Assembly (NCBI RefSeq): GCF_000758625.1
Contig: NZ_CP009283.1
Span: 4,165,501 to 4,229,500, forward strand
Direction of reading: 5' to 3'
DNA length: 64,000 nucleotides
DNA from: Paenibacillus sp. FSL R7-0273
Lineage (GTDB): Bacteria > Bacillota > Bacilli > Paenibacillales > Paenibacillaceae
Shown: in pieces, positions 33,624 to 43,126 of the stretch
Layout: every line of letters starts with the position of its first letter
Numbering within the stretch: position 1 is the stretch's first letter
Position numbers and translations under genes: made by a program
Notes under the pieces: generated by a model
The model's database searches: none
Told to the model about the DNA's origin: nothing
The model's input: only the letters and a program-made list of their open reading frames with translations

Positions 33624-35714
33624 TTGACACAGAGTACAGGCAAACGCCTGCTGCAGTATGCACTGACTGCCAAAAAAACCTTTATCGCAGCCCTTCTGCT
33701 GCTTACCATCGGCGTGGCCGCCGAGCTGGCCGGCCCGTTTATCGCCAAAAATATGATCGATAACCATCTGCTTGCCATTGAGCAGCCCTACTTCCAGACT
33801 GCCTCCCCTGAAGAGGCCGCTGTATATAACAATAACTATTACAAACGCGGCGACCGCTTTGCCGAGGGTGAAGCCAAGGGCCAGGAGGTCCGGCTGCTGC
33901 AGTCTGGCAGAAGCTTCTATTTCATCAATGAAGCCGTTGCCCAGGCAGAAGGCGAACGGACTTTTAAGGACGGGGCGCTGGAGGTCAAATACGGGGATGC
34001 AATCACTGTTTATCCTGCCGTGAAGCTGTCTTCAGATGAAGTGTTTGCTTTTTACAAGCCGGAGTTTCCCGGGATTTATGAGCTGGTAGGGCTGTATGCC
34101 ATCTTCCTCGTCATCTCTATCCTTGCTGAGTTCGGCAAAACCTACTGGCTGCAGTCTTCGGCCAATCAGGTTATCCGCAAGCTTCGTACCGATGTATACG
34201 CCCATATCCAGCGGCTGCCGGTGCACTTTTTTGACAATCTGCCGGCGGGCAAGGTCGTCTCCCGGGTCACCAATGATACAGAGGCCGTCAAGGATCTGTT
34301 CATTGCCGTGCTGTCCAACTTTTTTACAGGAATTATCAACATCACCGGGGTGTATATCGCGCTCTTCCTGCTCGATGTGAAGCTTGGCCTGATCAGCTTG
34401 TTCATCGTGCCGATTATCGTGCTCTGGATCGTGCTTTACCGCAAAGTGGCGACCAAATACAATACAATCATCCGCTCGCGGCTGAGTGAGATTAATGCCA
34501 TTATCAACGAATCCATCCAGGGGATGTCGATTATCCGGATTTTCCGCCGCCAGAAGCAGAGCCGCGCCGAATTCGAGCACCTGAACGATGATTATATGAA
34601 GTATCAGAACAAGATGCTTAACCTGAATGCCTTCACCTCACACAATCTGGTGAACACGCTGCGCAATCTCTCTTTTGTACTGGTGTTGTGGTACTTCGGC
34701 TTTGGAAGCCTAGGCGGCTCCACCTTTGTATCGCTGGGTGTGCTGTATGCCTTTGTCGATGTGCTCGGACGGATGTTCCAGCCGATTACCGGGATGGTGA
34801 ACCAGCTGGCCAACCTGGACAGCTCGATGGTCTCCGCAGGCCGTGTCTTCACCCTGATGGACGAACCGGGAGAACCGGTTACCGACGGCTCGATGCCGCG
34901 TTACAGGGGAAAGGTCGAATTCAACAACGTATCCTTTGCCTACAAAAAGGATTTCGTGCTGAAGGACATTTCCTTCGAGGCACGCCCCGGCGAAACTGTA
35001 GCCCTGGTCGGACATACCGGCTCCGGTAAAAGCTCGATCATTAATCTGCTGTTCCGCTTCTATGATCCGCAGCGCGGCGGCATTACGATTGACGGCCAGG
35101 AGGTCACCTCCATTCCCAAGCAGTGGCTGCGCAGCCATATGGGGATTGTGCTGCAGGACCCTTACCTCTTCACTGGCACCATTGCGTCCAACGTCAGCCT
35201 TGGCGATGAACGGATCAGCCGGGAGCGCGTGGAACGCGCGCTGCGTGAAGTCGGTGCGGATAAGCTGCTGGGCCATCTGCCGCAGGGCTTTGACGAGCCG
35301 GTAGTAGAGAAAGGCAGCACGCTGTCTGCCGGACAGCGCCAGCTGATCTCCTTCGCGCGGGCGCTCTCGTTCGATCCGGCGATTCTCATCCTGGATGAAG
35401 CGACCTCCAATATCGATACGGAGACCGAGAGCCTTATTCAGGAAGCGCTGGAGGTGCTGAAGAAAGGCCGCACCACCTTCATCATCGCCCACCGCCTGTC
35501 GACCATCCGCAGTGCAGACCAGATTCTGGTGCTGCATCACGGCGAGATTGTCGAGCGCGGCAGCCATGAGGAGCTGATGGCGCTGGAAGGCCGTTACTAC
35601 CGGATGTACCAGCTGCAGCTTGGAGCAGGTGCCGCAGGCGGGGCGCAGGCGGCTGACGCTGCTGCACTGGCTAAGCCGGCAGCTGTTCTGCAGCCGTCGC
35701 TGAAGCACAGCTAA
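33624..35714 (+). CDS. bmrD: Heterodimeric multidrug ABC exporter subunit BmrD (YheH)
   Basis: The 696-residue partner starts at TTG 33624; AGGAGGTG sits 6 nt before it and overlaps the GTG at 33615. It has the large extracytoplasmic insertion of about 100 residues after the first helix that is typical of YheH. The ATPase shows GHTGSGKSS, Walker B LILDEATSNID with the catalytic Glu, and AHRLST; the signature is LSAGQRQ. With BmrC it should form one active and one degenerate ATP site. The C-terminal tail is Ala-rich and of low complexity. Confidence 0.93.
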   Translation: MTQSTGKRLLQYALTAKKTFIAALLLLTIGVAAELAGPFIAKNMIDNHLLAIEQPYFQTASPEEAAVYNNNYYKRGDRFAEGEAKGQEVRLLQSGRSFYFINEAVAQAEGERTFKDGALEVKYGDAITVYPAVKLSSDEVFAFYKPEFPGIYELVGLYAIFLVISILAEFGKTYWLQSSANQVIRKLRTDVYAHIQRLPVHFFDNLPAGKVVSRVTNDTEAVKDLFIAVLSNFFTGIINITGVYIALFLLDVKLGLISLFIVPIIVLWIVLYRKVATKYNTIIRSRLSEINAIINESIQGMSIIRIFRRQKQSRAEFEHLNDDYMKYQNKMLNLNAFTSHNLVNTLRNLSFVLVLWYFGFGSLGGSTFVSLGVLYAFVDVLGRMFQPITGMVNQLANLDSSMVSAGRVFTLMDEPGEPVTDGSMPRYRGKVEFNNVSFAYKKDFVLKDISFEARPGETVALVGHTGSGKSSIINLLFRFYDPQRGGITIDGQEVTSIPKQWLRSHMGIVLQDPYLFTGTIASNVSLGDERISRERVERALREVGADKLLGHLPQGFDEPVVEKGSTLSAGQRQLISFARALSFDPAILILDEATSNIDTETESLIQEALEVLKKGRTTFIIAHRLSTIRSADQILVLHHGEIVERGSHEELMALEGRYYRMYQLQLGAGAAGGAQAADAAALAKPAAVLQPSLKHS

Positions 35715-35728
35715 CCTTTTGATTAGGA

Positions 35729-35762
35729 CCCCCGACAGCCTGAGTGCTGCCGGGGTTTTTTT
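35729..35762 (+). terminator. Terminator of the bmrCD-type operon
   Basis: CCCCGACAGC-CTGAGT-GCTGCCGGGG is followed by seven T. Confidence 0.92.
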
Positions 35763-35832
35763 GGCACTTGAATACGGAACATCCGTTCGGATATAATGGG
35801 AAATAATACATAATATGCGGGGTGGCAAGAAG

Positions 35833-37107
35833 ATGATTACCTATTCACTCAGCAAGCGGCAGGCCAGACAGTTCCTGCTGCTGCACCAGCGGCTGGTTCC
35901 CGGCATGCTGCCGGGCGGCAAGCAGAGCATCTATGATTATGTCCGCCATGCCGGCTGTATCCAGTATGATCCGCTCAGCATTGCGGGGCACAATCACGAG
36001 CTGGTGCTGCAGGCGCGGATTCCGGATTTTGTTCCTGCCATGGCTAATGAGCTGCTGTACAGGGACCGGCTGCTGATTGACGGCTGGGACAAGAACATGT
36101 CCATTTACTGCACGGAGGACTGGCCTTATTTCAGCCGCCTGCGCGAGGCTGCAGCGTCAAGGCATCAGAGGGAGGAGCTGCTGCTGCAGACGATGGAGCA
36201 GGTGCGCGGAGCGCTTGAAGCCCGCGGCCCCCTCTCCTCGCTTGATCTGGAAGGCAAAGAGAAGATGAACTGGGCCTGGGCTCCGGCGAGAGTTACCCGT
36301 GCTGCGCTGGAGACGATGTATTTCCGGGGCGAGGTATCTGTTCACCACCGGGTGCATACACGCCGCTACTATGATTTTACGGCCAGACTGCTGCCGGAGC
36401 ATCTGCTGAAGGCAGTGGAGCCGAATCCGCTGCCTGAACAGTATCATGACTGGTATGTGCTGCGCCGGATCGGCAGCATCGGGCTGCAGTGGAACAGATC
36501 CGGTGACGGCTGGCTGGGCATTTCCGGGTTAAAGAGCAAGGAAAGAACTGCTGCTGTGGAACGTCTGCTGCTGAATGACAGCATCCGCGAGGTGCGTGTA
36601 GAGGATGTGAAGCTGCCGCTGTATATGCGGACGGAGGATGCTCACGTACTGGAGGCTATACTTGCCGGGAATACTCCTGACGGAGGCGGTTCTGCTGAGG
36701 AGGATACATTTGCCGCTGTGCTGGCTCCGCTCGACAATCTGCTGTGGGACAGAGAGCTGATCCGCCAGCTGTTCGGCTTTCAGTACCGCTGGGAGGTATA
36801 TAAGCCGGCTGCCGAGCGGGAATACGGCTACTATGTGCTGCCCCTGCTCTACGGCGACCGGTTTATTGCCCGGCTGGAGCCGGTGATGAACAAGAAGAGC
36901 GGGGTGCTGAATATTGTCCGCTGGTGGTGGGAGCCCGGCGAGGCTTTGACAGCCGCGATGATTCCGGTGCTGGCCGGAGCCATATCCAGTCTGGCACACT
37001 GTAATATGGCCGGCAGTGTCGCTTTTTCACCGGAGGTCATCGGGGGCAGCGGTCTAGGTCAGCTGGAGGCGGCCGTTCACCGGCTGTGCAGCAGCCCTAT
37101 TCAATGA
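35833..37107 (+). CDS. Winged-helix DNA glycosylase family protein (YcaQ/AlkX-like, HTH_42)
   Basis: This 424-residue protein matches the HTH_42 family. E. coli YcaQ in this family unhooks interstrand crosslinks and removes bulky alkyl-purines. The catalytic Q-hydrophobic-D motif is visible as QYD (Q44-Y45-D46, in GCIQYDPLSI). Other family signs are HNHELVLQARI and LAPLDNLLWDRELIRQLFGFQYRWEVY. GGGGTGG precedes ATG 35833; the in-frame ATG at 35815 lacks a site. Its 3' end overlaps the convergent HEPN-like gene by 11 bp. Confidence 0.85.
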   Translation: MITYSLSKRQARQFLLLHQRLVPGMLPGGKQSIYDYVRHAGCIQYDPLSIAGHNHELVLQARIPDFVPAMANELLYRDRLLIDGWDKNMSIYCTEDWPYFSRLREAAASRHQREELLLQTMEQVRGALEARGPLSSLDLEGKEKMNWAWAPARVTRAALETMYFRGEVSVHHRVHTRRYYDFTARLLPEHLLKAVEPNPLPEQYHDWYVLRRIGSIGLQWNRSGDGWLGISGLKSKERTAAVERLLLNDSIREVRVEDVKLPLYMRTEDAHVLEAILAGNTPDGGGSAEEDTFAAVLAPLDNLLWDRELIRQLFGFQYRWEVYKPAAEREYGYYVLPLLYGDRFIARLEPVMNKKSGVLNIVRWWWEPGEALTAAMIPVLAGAISSLAHCNMAGSVAFSPEVIGGSGLGQLEAAVHRLCSSPIQ

Positions 37108-37564
37108 ACCGCTCTTCTTCCAGACCGAGCTTGGCATACATCTCCGTGCAATAGCCCTGCAGCTTGATCTCCAATCTGCTGGCTTTATTCTTGAACCGTT
37201 TCAGCTCACGGATCATGTGCGCCCTGCCCGCCGGAGTAAAGGTCTGCTGAATGCGTTCCTTGAAATAATCATGCACAATATGATTACGCTGCTTCCATAC
37301 GTCCTGCAGCTGATTTGTCTCTTCCGCCGAGAAAGGAAAATGATGCTGGATTTCTTTGATGAGCTGGCCGAGTGAATTACTGAGCTTGCGCTGATACAAA
37401 TCAGTGAGATCTGCTTCTGTGGGTGTCTTTCCCTGAGACAGCTTTGTGAGCAGCAGCAGATTGGTCAGCTGCTGCTCCAGAGCTTGACAATAGTAAACTG
37501 CCAGTCCGAAATAAGCAAATAGCTCTTTGGATTGTTCACTCTCCGGAATTTGTGTATCCTTCAT
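37097..37564 (-). CDS. Hypothetical helical protein with HEPN-like RNxxxH motif
   Basis: The 155-residue product is predicted all-helical and contains R93-N94-H-I-V-H98, the RN-x3-H form of the Rx4-6H motif of HEPN RNases. The context (VYYCQALEQQLTNLLLL...WKQRNHIVHDYFKE) also fits HEPN folds, where an early helix pair precedes the motif helix. No antitoxin-like gene or MNT nucleotidyltransferase is adjacent, so a toxin role is uncertain. The start is ATG 37564 after GGGAGGAAAG. Confidence 0.65.
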   Translation of the reverse strand: MKDTQIPESEQSKELFAYFGLAVYYCQALEQQLTNLLLLTKLSQGKTPTEADLTDLYQRKLSNSLGQLIKEIQHHFPFSAEETNQLQDVWKQRNHIVHDYFKERIQQTFTPAGRAHMIRELKRFKNKASRLEIKLQGYCTEMYAKLGLEEERFIE

Positions 37565-37603
37565 CTTTCCTCCCGCCTGTTCACTCTTTATTGATTTATT
37601 GTC

Positions 37604-38314
37604 TCATAAATGCCTGCCATAATCCATGCGTCCGGAGCGGTACAGATAAAATGCGCTGAGCAGCAGGATATAAGCCATTGCATGGGCAAATGTCCCCAGC
37701 AGCCCGGGAAGGGAACGCTCCTCCGCGTGCATCATGGCATCCATCAGCAGCGCTGCCGGCGGCAGGAGCAGCGGCACAAGCGGGCCGGGGATAAGGTCAG
37801 CCAGCTTCAGGCCGCTGACGGATAATATCAGGATGATCAGCAGCAGGCCTGTGGCATAGCTGGCTTTGGGTACCCAGGATGTCTGCAGAAACAGTGAAAG
37901 TGAGACCCCGAGCATACCCAGCAGCAGATGTCCGGCGAAAGCCAGTGCTATCCGGTAAATGCCGGCTGGCTCGGCAAAGCTGCCCGTAAGGACCGGATAC
38001 ATTACAGCCAGCATAGCCAGCACCGATGTCAGCACAGCCAGAGTCAATATGCCGCCCAGACTGTATTTTACACTGCTGCGCAACTGTACAATGGTTACCT
38101 GCCGCTGTACCGCCTGTTCATGATTAAGGAAGCTTATGCCCAGCCAGGCGCAGCCGATGAACAGTATGATGCCGGTTGCAGCATAGCTGCTCATAACCGG
38201 GTTGGGCTTATATGTATACAGAAATAATACGAAGATGATTATTGCCGCTACAGGTGCAAAATAACGCTGCGAGGTCGAATAGCTTTTTAGCATATAGGCA
38301 ATCAGCGTTCTCAT
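37604..38314 (-). CDS. ABC transporter membrane protein, 236 residues
   Basis: The protein has about six hydrophobic segments and no large soluble domain. Its start codon overlaps the stop of the ATPase gene (ATGA at 38311-38314), so it is the membrane partner of that ATPase. GGTGGAGGAG lies upstream. It resembles ABC-2-type permeases of export systems. The substrate is unknown. Confidence 0.8.
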   Translation of the reverse strand: MRTLIAYMLKSYSTSQRYFAPVAAIIIFVLFLYTYKPNPVMSSYAATGIILFIGCAWLGISFLNHEQAVQRQVTIVQLRSSVKYSLGGILTLAVLTSVLAMLAVMYPVLTGSFAEPAGIYRIALAFAGHLLLGMLGVSLSLFLQTSWVPKASYATGLLLIILILSVSGLKLADLIPGPLVPLLLPPAALLMDAMMHAEERSLPGLLGTFAHAMAYILLLSAFYLYRSGRMDYGRHL

Positions 38315-39234
38315 CCGGCATTCTCCTCCACCTTCTGCTTCGGATCCATCCACTCTTCAAGCAGGCTGCGCCCGCTCCGGTGCTCTACCGAAATGACCGA
38401 GCCCCCTTGCCGGAGAATGCACCGCAAAAAATCATCTGCAGAAGCTGTATCAACTATCCATTCTGTGCATTTGGGGGCCATGAGCGTCTGAACCGGCCGG
38501 GCAGCTATGAATCCGGGGAGGCCTGTCATCCGCTGCTGCTCATGTTCCGCCAGTTCAGTGCATACGAGATAAGAGGAGGACTCCCCCCGCAGCTTGTCTG
38601 CACTAGTAACCATCACCGTCCTGCCGGCCTGAAGCACATGCACTCCGGCCTCCAGCGCCTCCACGCATAGCGGCTCATGGACGGACAATACCAGCGCTGT
38701 TCCCTTTCGTTTAAGCTCCTGCAGGCGGTCGATTAGCGTATATTGAGCCGGCAGATCAAGACCGGACAACGGCTCGTCCAGCAGCAGCAGCTGCGGTTCA
38801 CCCAGCAGGCTCTGAATGAGGTTCACTTTCTGCAGCATTCCCTTGGAGAAGCTGACTACAGGCTCCTTACGGAACGGCTGCAGATGAAAGGCCTCCAGCA
38901 ATTCTGTAATCTGCCGCTCCAGCGGGGCAGGCGGGATGCCGCTGATCCGCCCCATGTGACGCAGGTATTGCTCAGCCGGCAGCTTGGTTCCTGTAAAGGC
39001 TTCAGGCGCATAACCTATTCTGAGGCGGGGCGGAGACTGCCGTAGAACACCTGAGGACAGCTTCAGAAGACCGGCCATTACAGCCAGCAGTGTGCTCTTG
39101 CCCGAGCCGTTACGGCCGATCAGCGCTGTAGCCGTTCCCTCCTCAACGCTGAGGGAGACTTCATTCAGGACAGCTCTGCGTCCATATATTTTGGTGACAC
39201 CGGATAATGTGATTAGCGTATTTGATGAGACCAT
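38311..39234 (-). CDS. ABC transporter ATP-binding protein
   Basis: The ATPase has Walker A GRNGSGKST, Walker B LLLLDEPLSGLD and H-loop SVHE. The signature region reads SFSKGMLQKV, a variant common in ABC-2 export ATPases. It carries an extra C-terminal domain of about 100 residues (KLRGESSSYLVCTEL...). AAGGAG precedes ATG 39234; the longer frame to 39378 is not supported. It forms an operon with the membrane gene. Confidence 0.88.
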   Translation of the reverse strand: MVSSNTLITLSGVTKIYGRRAVLNEVSLSVEEGTATALIGRNGSGKSTLLAVMAGLLKLSSGVLRQSPPRLRIGYAPEAFTGTKLPAEQYLRHMGRISGIPPAPLERQITELLEAFHLQPFRKEPVVSFSKGMLQKVNLIQSLLGEPQLLLLDEPLSGLDLPAQYTLIDRLQELKRKGTALVLSVHEPLCVEALEAGVHVLQAGRTVMVTSADKLRGESSSYLVCTELAEHEQQRMTGLPGFIAARPVQTLMAPKCTEWIVDTASADDFLRCILRQGGSVISVEHRSGRSLLEEWMDPKQKVEENAG

Positions 39235-39342
39235 ACCGTTTCTCTCTCCTTCTGCGCAGACACAGGTACAGAGCGGACCCTGCAGCGTTGTCTGCCGTCT
39301 ACTGTAAATATTCGCCGGATTATCCCCTTCCTCCTGTCCGCA

Positions 39343-39387
39343 CAAAAAAACCAGAACCCGGCAGCAAGCCTGCTGCAACGTTCTGGT
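39343..39387 (-). terminator. Terminator of the copper-storage protein gene
   Basis: On the minus strand ACCAGAAC ... GTTCTGGT encloses GCAGCA/TGCTGC and is followed by TTTTTT. Confidence 0.9.
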
Positions 39388-39407
39388 CTTATATCAGCTT
39401 CATTTCA

Positions 39408-39755
39408 TTAGGCGTATACTTCAACAGCACCGCTGATCAGACGGCAGGCCATTGCAGCACTGCGGCAGGCATCAATACACTCCTGGCAATGAGTCTGCAT
39501 ATGCTTGCTGCTCTCATCGGCACAGCGCTCACAGATTTCCGCACACAGCCGCAGAATCTCCGCCACAAACGGGCTTTGCCGGGTCATTGCCTGAACAGCG
39601 TAGGAACAAATATCTGCACATTCACGGTCAAGACGGATGCTCTCGCGGAGCGAGGCAAGATCATATTCCTTCAGGCTGGAGACATAGCTGTAGTTACAGG
39701 CGTTCATACATTTAATACATGCGTCGATGCATTCCTGATATTGAATTCGGGTCAT
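39408..39755 (-). CDS. Four-helix bundle copper-storage protein (Csp/YhjQ, DUF326)
   Basis: The 115-residue protein carries 13 Cys spaced along four helices (C9, C13, C16, C20, C46, C50, C71, C75, C78, C90, C93, C97, C104). This matches cytosolic Csp3-type proteins that hold many Cu(I) ions in the core of a four-helix bundle. There is no signal peptide, so it would act in the cytoplasm. AGGAGG lies just before the ATG. No copper regulator or exporter gene is adjacent. Confidence 0.9.
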   Translation of the reverse strand: MTRIQYQECIDACIKCMNACNYSYVSSLKEYDLASLRESIRLDRECADICSYAVQAMTRQSPFVAEILRLCAEICERCADESSKHMQTHCQECIDACRSAAMACRLISGAVEVYA

Positions 39756-39837
39756 AGCCTTAAACCTCCTGCAATTCGAATAGGGTATGCCTATGTATTA
39801 ACCTGCAAGAAAAGGAACGAACCAGTCCAAAAATAGC

Positions 39838-40869
39838 CTAAAGGCTTCTTCTGACTGCGGAAGGCCGGCTGAACAACCGCTTCTCCAGCTGTAAAAGCCC
39901 ATCGCGCAGCTCTCCGGACGAGAAATGCTCGCCGATGAATACAGCCACATCCGGCACATCCCCCTGCGGGGTAATTTTCATAAAATCGGCTTCCCGGTAG
40001 GCATACTGGAATAAAAACCGGCTGGCCGTGTCGCTGAACGTAATGATTCCCTTGGCACGGTATACGTCGCGCGGCAGCTCCTTCACGAACCGTTCAAACT
40101 CCTCGCTGTTCACGGCATTTTTGAAATAATGGGTATACGCCATAACGTGGTCATGGGTCCGGTGTGCTTTACCCGGTTGTCCGGCAGCTTCTTCCTTACT
40201 AAGTACAGCATCACCGGAAGCCTCCTGGTCCTCGCTTCCGCCATCCAAATGTACGCCGCCCAGACCGCCAAGCAGGGACTCCGGATCAAGCGCACAGCGC
40301 ACAGCCGGCAGAATCCCGGCATAGGCATTCCATTTCCGCAGCACCGCCGAAATTTCCGCAGCCTCCTCCGCACTCACTCTGTCTGTTTTGTTCAGAATCA
40401 GCACCGAGGCGCAGCGGATCTGCTCCTGCATGAGCCGGTAGGTAGCCCCCTGCTGTGAGCGGTACAGCTCCAGCAGATGTGCGGTATCGACGACGGTAAT
40501 CAGCCCCTTCAGCTCCACCTGCTGATACAGCGAGGTTTCGGTCACCGCATCGACGATTTCGAGCGGGTTCGCAGCGCCGGTAGCTTCAATAACCACAACA
40601 TCAGGCGCTTCCTTTTTGACAAGTGTAGTCAGCTCTGTGCTGAGATCGCCGCGGCTTGTGCAGCAGATGCAGCCGCCCAGCATCTCCGCCATAGGGACCT
40701 CCTGCTCGACCAGGAGACCGTCCAGATTAACCTCCCCCAGCTCATTCATGATAACCGCCGGACGCAGCCCCTGGCCTTTCCAGTGATCCAGCAGCCGCTG
40801 CAGCAGTGTAGTTTTACCGCTTCCCAGAAACCCGGATAATATATAAACCGGCAATGCCTGTTGTTCCAT
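39838..40869 (-). CDS. CobW/COG0523 metallochaperone GTPase
   Basis: The protein has Walker A GFLGSGKTT (residues 13-21), the metal-binding C67-I-C69-C70 (GGCICC), switch region VIEATGAANP, NKTD specificity motif and a CobW C-terminal domain (FSDTASRFLFQYAYREADF). Members deliver zinc or other metals to client enzymes. A His/Asp/Glu-rich linker (HLDGGSEDQE, HRTHDH) lies between the domains. No Zur-box was recognised upstream, so the metal is not resolved. Confidence 0.88.
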   Translation of the reverse strand: MEQQALPVYILSGFLGSGKTTLLQRLLDHWKGQGLRPAVIMNELGEVNLDGLLVEQEVPMAEMLGGCICCTSRGDLSTELTTLVKKEAPDVVVIEATGAANPLEIVDAVTETSLYQQVELKGLITVVDTAHLLELYRSQQGATYRLMQEQIRCASVLILNKTDRVSAEEAAEISAVLRKWNAYAGILPAVRCALDPESLLGGLGGVHLDGGSEDQEASGDAVLSKEEAAGQPGKAHRTHDHVMAYTHYFKNAVNSEEFERFVKELPRDVYRAKGIITFSDTASRFLFQYAYREADFMKITPQGDVPDVAVFIGEHFSSGELRDGLLQLEKRLFSRPSAVRRSL

Positions 40870-41046
40870 GCTTCATCGCTCCCCCAAAAATTCCGTATGG
40901 TAGCGAGTGTACTACAGTCTGACTGCACAAGCAAGGCACACAACGGCGCACCTCTTTCAATTGAAATTTTTATTGCATTTACAACAATATTATTTTTGTT
41001 TATACTTTGTAGATGATTTATATGTGCAGAAAGGATTGAGGACAAA

Positions 41047-41493
41047 ATGAACGTACAGGTTATTGCATTACCTGAAGAGCTTGAAGCTGCATTTTCAATA
41101 AGAAAGCGGGTCTTTGTTGAGGAACAGGGGGTACCTCTTGCTGATGAATTCGATGAATTCGATACACTGGAGGGCAAATGCCGGCATGTACTGGCTTATG
41201 CTGACGGACAGCCAGCAGGAACAGGGCGGATCCGCGCTTTTGACGGAAAAGGAAAGCTGGAGCGTATCTGTATTCTTGAGCCGTACCGCAAAGCCGGAAT
41301 CGGCAAGGAGATTATCGCCATTCTCGAGAAGCTGGCAGACGAACAGGGCTTCACCGGAGTCAAGCTGCATGGCCAGACACAGGCCAGGGGCTTTTATGAA
41401 AAGCTGGGGTACCAGGTCTCATCCGCAGAATTTATGGAAGACGGCATCCCGCATGTTTTGATGACAAAGGCTTTTTCCGTATCTCCGGTATGA
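41047..41493 (+). CDS. GNAT family N-acetyltransferase (YjcF-like)
   Basis: This 148-residue single-domain acetyltransferase has the CoA loop LEPYRKAGIGKEI and the motif B stretch GVKLHGQTQARGFYEKLGY. The N-terminal EAAFSIRKRVFVEEQGVPLADEFDEFD is typical of the YjcF/ElaA group. The substrate is unknown. Its stop overlaps the ATG of the next gene (ATGA), so the two are coupled. Confidence 0.88.
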   Translation: MNVQVIALPEELEAAFSIRKRVFVEEQGVPLADEFDEFDTLEGKCRHVLAYADGQPAGTGRIRAFDGKGKLERICILEPYRKAGIGKEIIAILEKLADEQGFTGVKLHGQTQARGFYEKLGYQVSSAEFMEDGIPHVLMTKAFSVSPV

Positions 41494-42116
41494 ACAGCCC
41501 GCGCGTAACGGCAGGCGCTTTGTTCGTCGGCGGGCTGTTCATACTAACGCTTGGAATCTCCTTGACCATACAATCCGGCCTTGGGGCATCTCCGTTTGAT
41601 GCAACCCTGGTCGGGCTTTCCGGAAATGTCGGGCTGACCGTCGGAAGCTGGGAAATTCTGATTGCCGTGCTGCTGCTGATTGGTAACACCTGCCTGTCCC
41701 GGTCGCGGCCTGAGGTTCTGGGCCTGGCTACTGCTTTTGTAACCGGCCTGGGAATCGATATGTGGCTGTTTCTGCTGAGTAGCCGGATTGAACCTGAGCT
41801 GCTTGGCGGCAAAGTGGTTTGCTTTGTAATAGGCTTAATCGTCACAGGATTGGGCACTGCCGTATATCTGCACGCCAAATTTGCACCTTCCCCTTTAGAC
41901 CGGTTAACGTTATTATTACAAAAGCTGACGGGACGCAGCATCTTTTTTACCCGGACCCTCCTGTATGTGGTGTTCCTGCTGACGGCTTTTATTTTTAACG
42001 GTCCTGTCGGGATCGGGACGCTGCTGACGGTTTGTCTGGGCGGCTTCATTCTGAATTTTTTCATGCCGGTTGTACAGAAGGCTCTCGACAGGAATGCTAT
42101 GAAGCAGCCCTTATAA
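41490..42116 (+). CDS. YczE/YyaS/YitT family membrane protein
   Basis: The 208-residue protein has about five membrane helices and the family sequence GISLTIQSGLGASPFDATLVGLS followed by VGSWEI. In B. subtilis YczE affects lipopeptide production through an unknown mechanism, but family members vary. It is translationally coupled to the GNAT gene, which may mean the pair acts on the same substrate. Confidence 0.85.
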   Translation: MNSPRVTAGALFVGGLFILTLGISLTIQSGLGASPFDATLVGLSGNVGLTVGSWEILIAVLLLIGNTCLSRSRPEVLGLATAFVTGLGIDMWLFLLSSRIEPELLGGKVVCFVIGLIVTGLGTAVYLHAKFAPSPLDRLTLLLQKLTGRSIFFTRTLLYVVFLLTAFIFNGPVGIGTLLTVCLGGFILNFFMPVVQKALDRNAMKQPL

Positions 42117-42178
42117 ATTTGGAGAATATGGGTAAATAAGAGGATAAGGAACAGACTTGGATGTTAGGAGTGGATACA

Positions 42179-42694
42179 ATGTCATCTGTCGATGAGCACC
42201 GCAAGCAAGCCCCGCAGACTGTAGCCTGTTACGTTATTACGGTCTCCGATACCCGGACAGCGGAAACGGACACCGGCGGCCAGCTTCTGGCCTCTATGCT
42301 TGAAGAAGCCGGCTATCAGGTTGTAGGGCGCACTATTGTAAAAGATGATTATGAGGAAATCCGCGAGCTGGTCTACAAAAGCTCCGTTCATTCCGGCATC
42401 GAGGCGGTGCTGCTGACCGGCGGTACCGGTATTTCTCCCCGTGATACCACCTATGAGGCAGTGGCCTCGCTGCTGGACAAATCGCTGCCGGGCTTCGGCG
42501 AGATTTTCCGGCTGCTCAGCTTCACAGAGGATATCGGCTCCGCCGCCATTCTCAGCCGGGCCATCGCCGGCACGATCGGCAACACCGCCGTCTTCTCGAT
42601 GCCCGGCTCTACAGGCGCGATCAGGCTCGCTATGAGCCGGCTGATTGTGCCGGAGCTGCGCCATGTGATGCGGGAGATTTATAAGAAGGAATAG
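42179..42694 (+). CDS. moaB: Molybdenum cofactor biosynthesis protein MoaB/MogA family
   Basis: The 171-residue MoCF-fold protein has SDTRTAETDTGG, the conserved GGTGISPRDTT and the FSMPGSTGAIRLAM motif. It would adenylylate molybdopterin. AGGAGTGG precedes ATG 42179; the ATG at 42161 is too early. No other moa or moe gene is nearby. Confidence 0.92.
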   Translation: MSSVDEHRKQAPQTVACYVITVSDTRTAETDTGGQLLASMLEEAGYQVVGRTIVKDDYEEIRELVYKSSVHSGIEAVLLTGGTGISPRDTTYEAVASLLDKSLPGFGEIFRLLSFTEDIGSAAILSRAIAGTIGNTAVFSMPGSTGAIRLAMSRLIVPELRHVMREIYKKE

Positions 42695-42704
42695 CTGAAC
42701 GTAT

Positions 42705-42749
42705 AAACAGGCCGGGAACGCATCCGTCGATGCAGCTACCGGCCTGTTT
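42705..42749 (+). terminator. Terminator of moaB
   Basis: AAACAGGCCGG pairs with CCGGCCTGTTT and encloses GCATC/GATGC. Confidence 0.88.
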
Positions 42750-42773
42750 AATGTGCAGGGCATACTCAGGCGG

Positions 42774-43025
42774 CTAATGGGCGGCATGCAGCCCGCTCAG
42801 CAGCTGATCCAGCAGCGCCTTTATCTTCTCGGTATACTTGCCCTTCTCCTTGTCCAAAGAGGTATAGAGCCTTGCAGCAGGGATTTCTGATAACCGTTCC
42901 ATACGTCCAGAGGACTTGATATAGGCTTGCTGGTGGTTACCTTTAGCTTCTGTGCTTGCTGTACCTGCTGTATCTGCTATCCCGGCAGCCAGTGCAGCCG
43001 CCAGCAATATAATCGGGACTCTCAT
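42774..43025 (-). CDS. Small secreted hypothetical protein, 83 residues
   Basis: The product starts with a signal-like segment MRVPIILLAAALAAGIADTAG and continues with a short, Lys-rich mature part ending in KIKALLDQLLSGLHAAH. GGGAGG precedes ATG 43025. The family is not recognised. Confidence 0.65.
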   Translation of the reverse strand: MRVPIILLAAALAAGIADTAGTASTEAKGNHQQAYIKSSGRMERLSEIPAARLYTSLDKEKGKYTEKIKALLDQLLSGLHAAH

Positions 43026-43126
43026 CTCATCTTCCTCCCAGCGGGATATTTATAGGATTAGAATGGCTGAGAGAAACGGTAATTATGCAAGCTTGATTTA
43101 TCTGTAGATAACAAATCCCAACCAGG

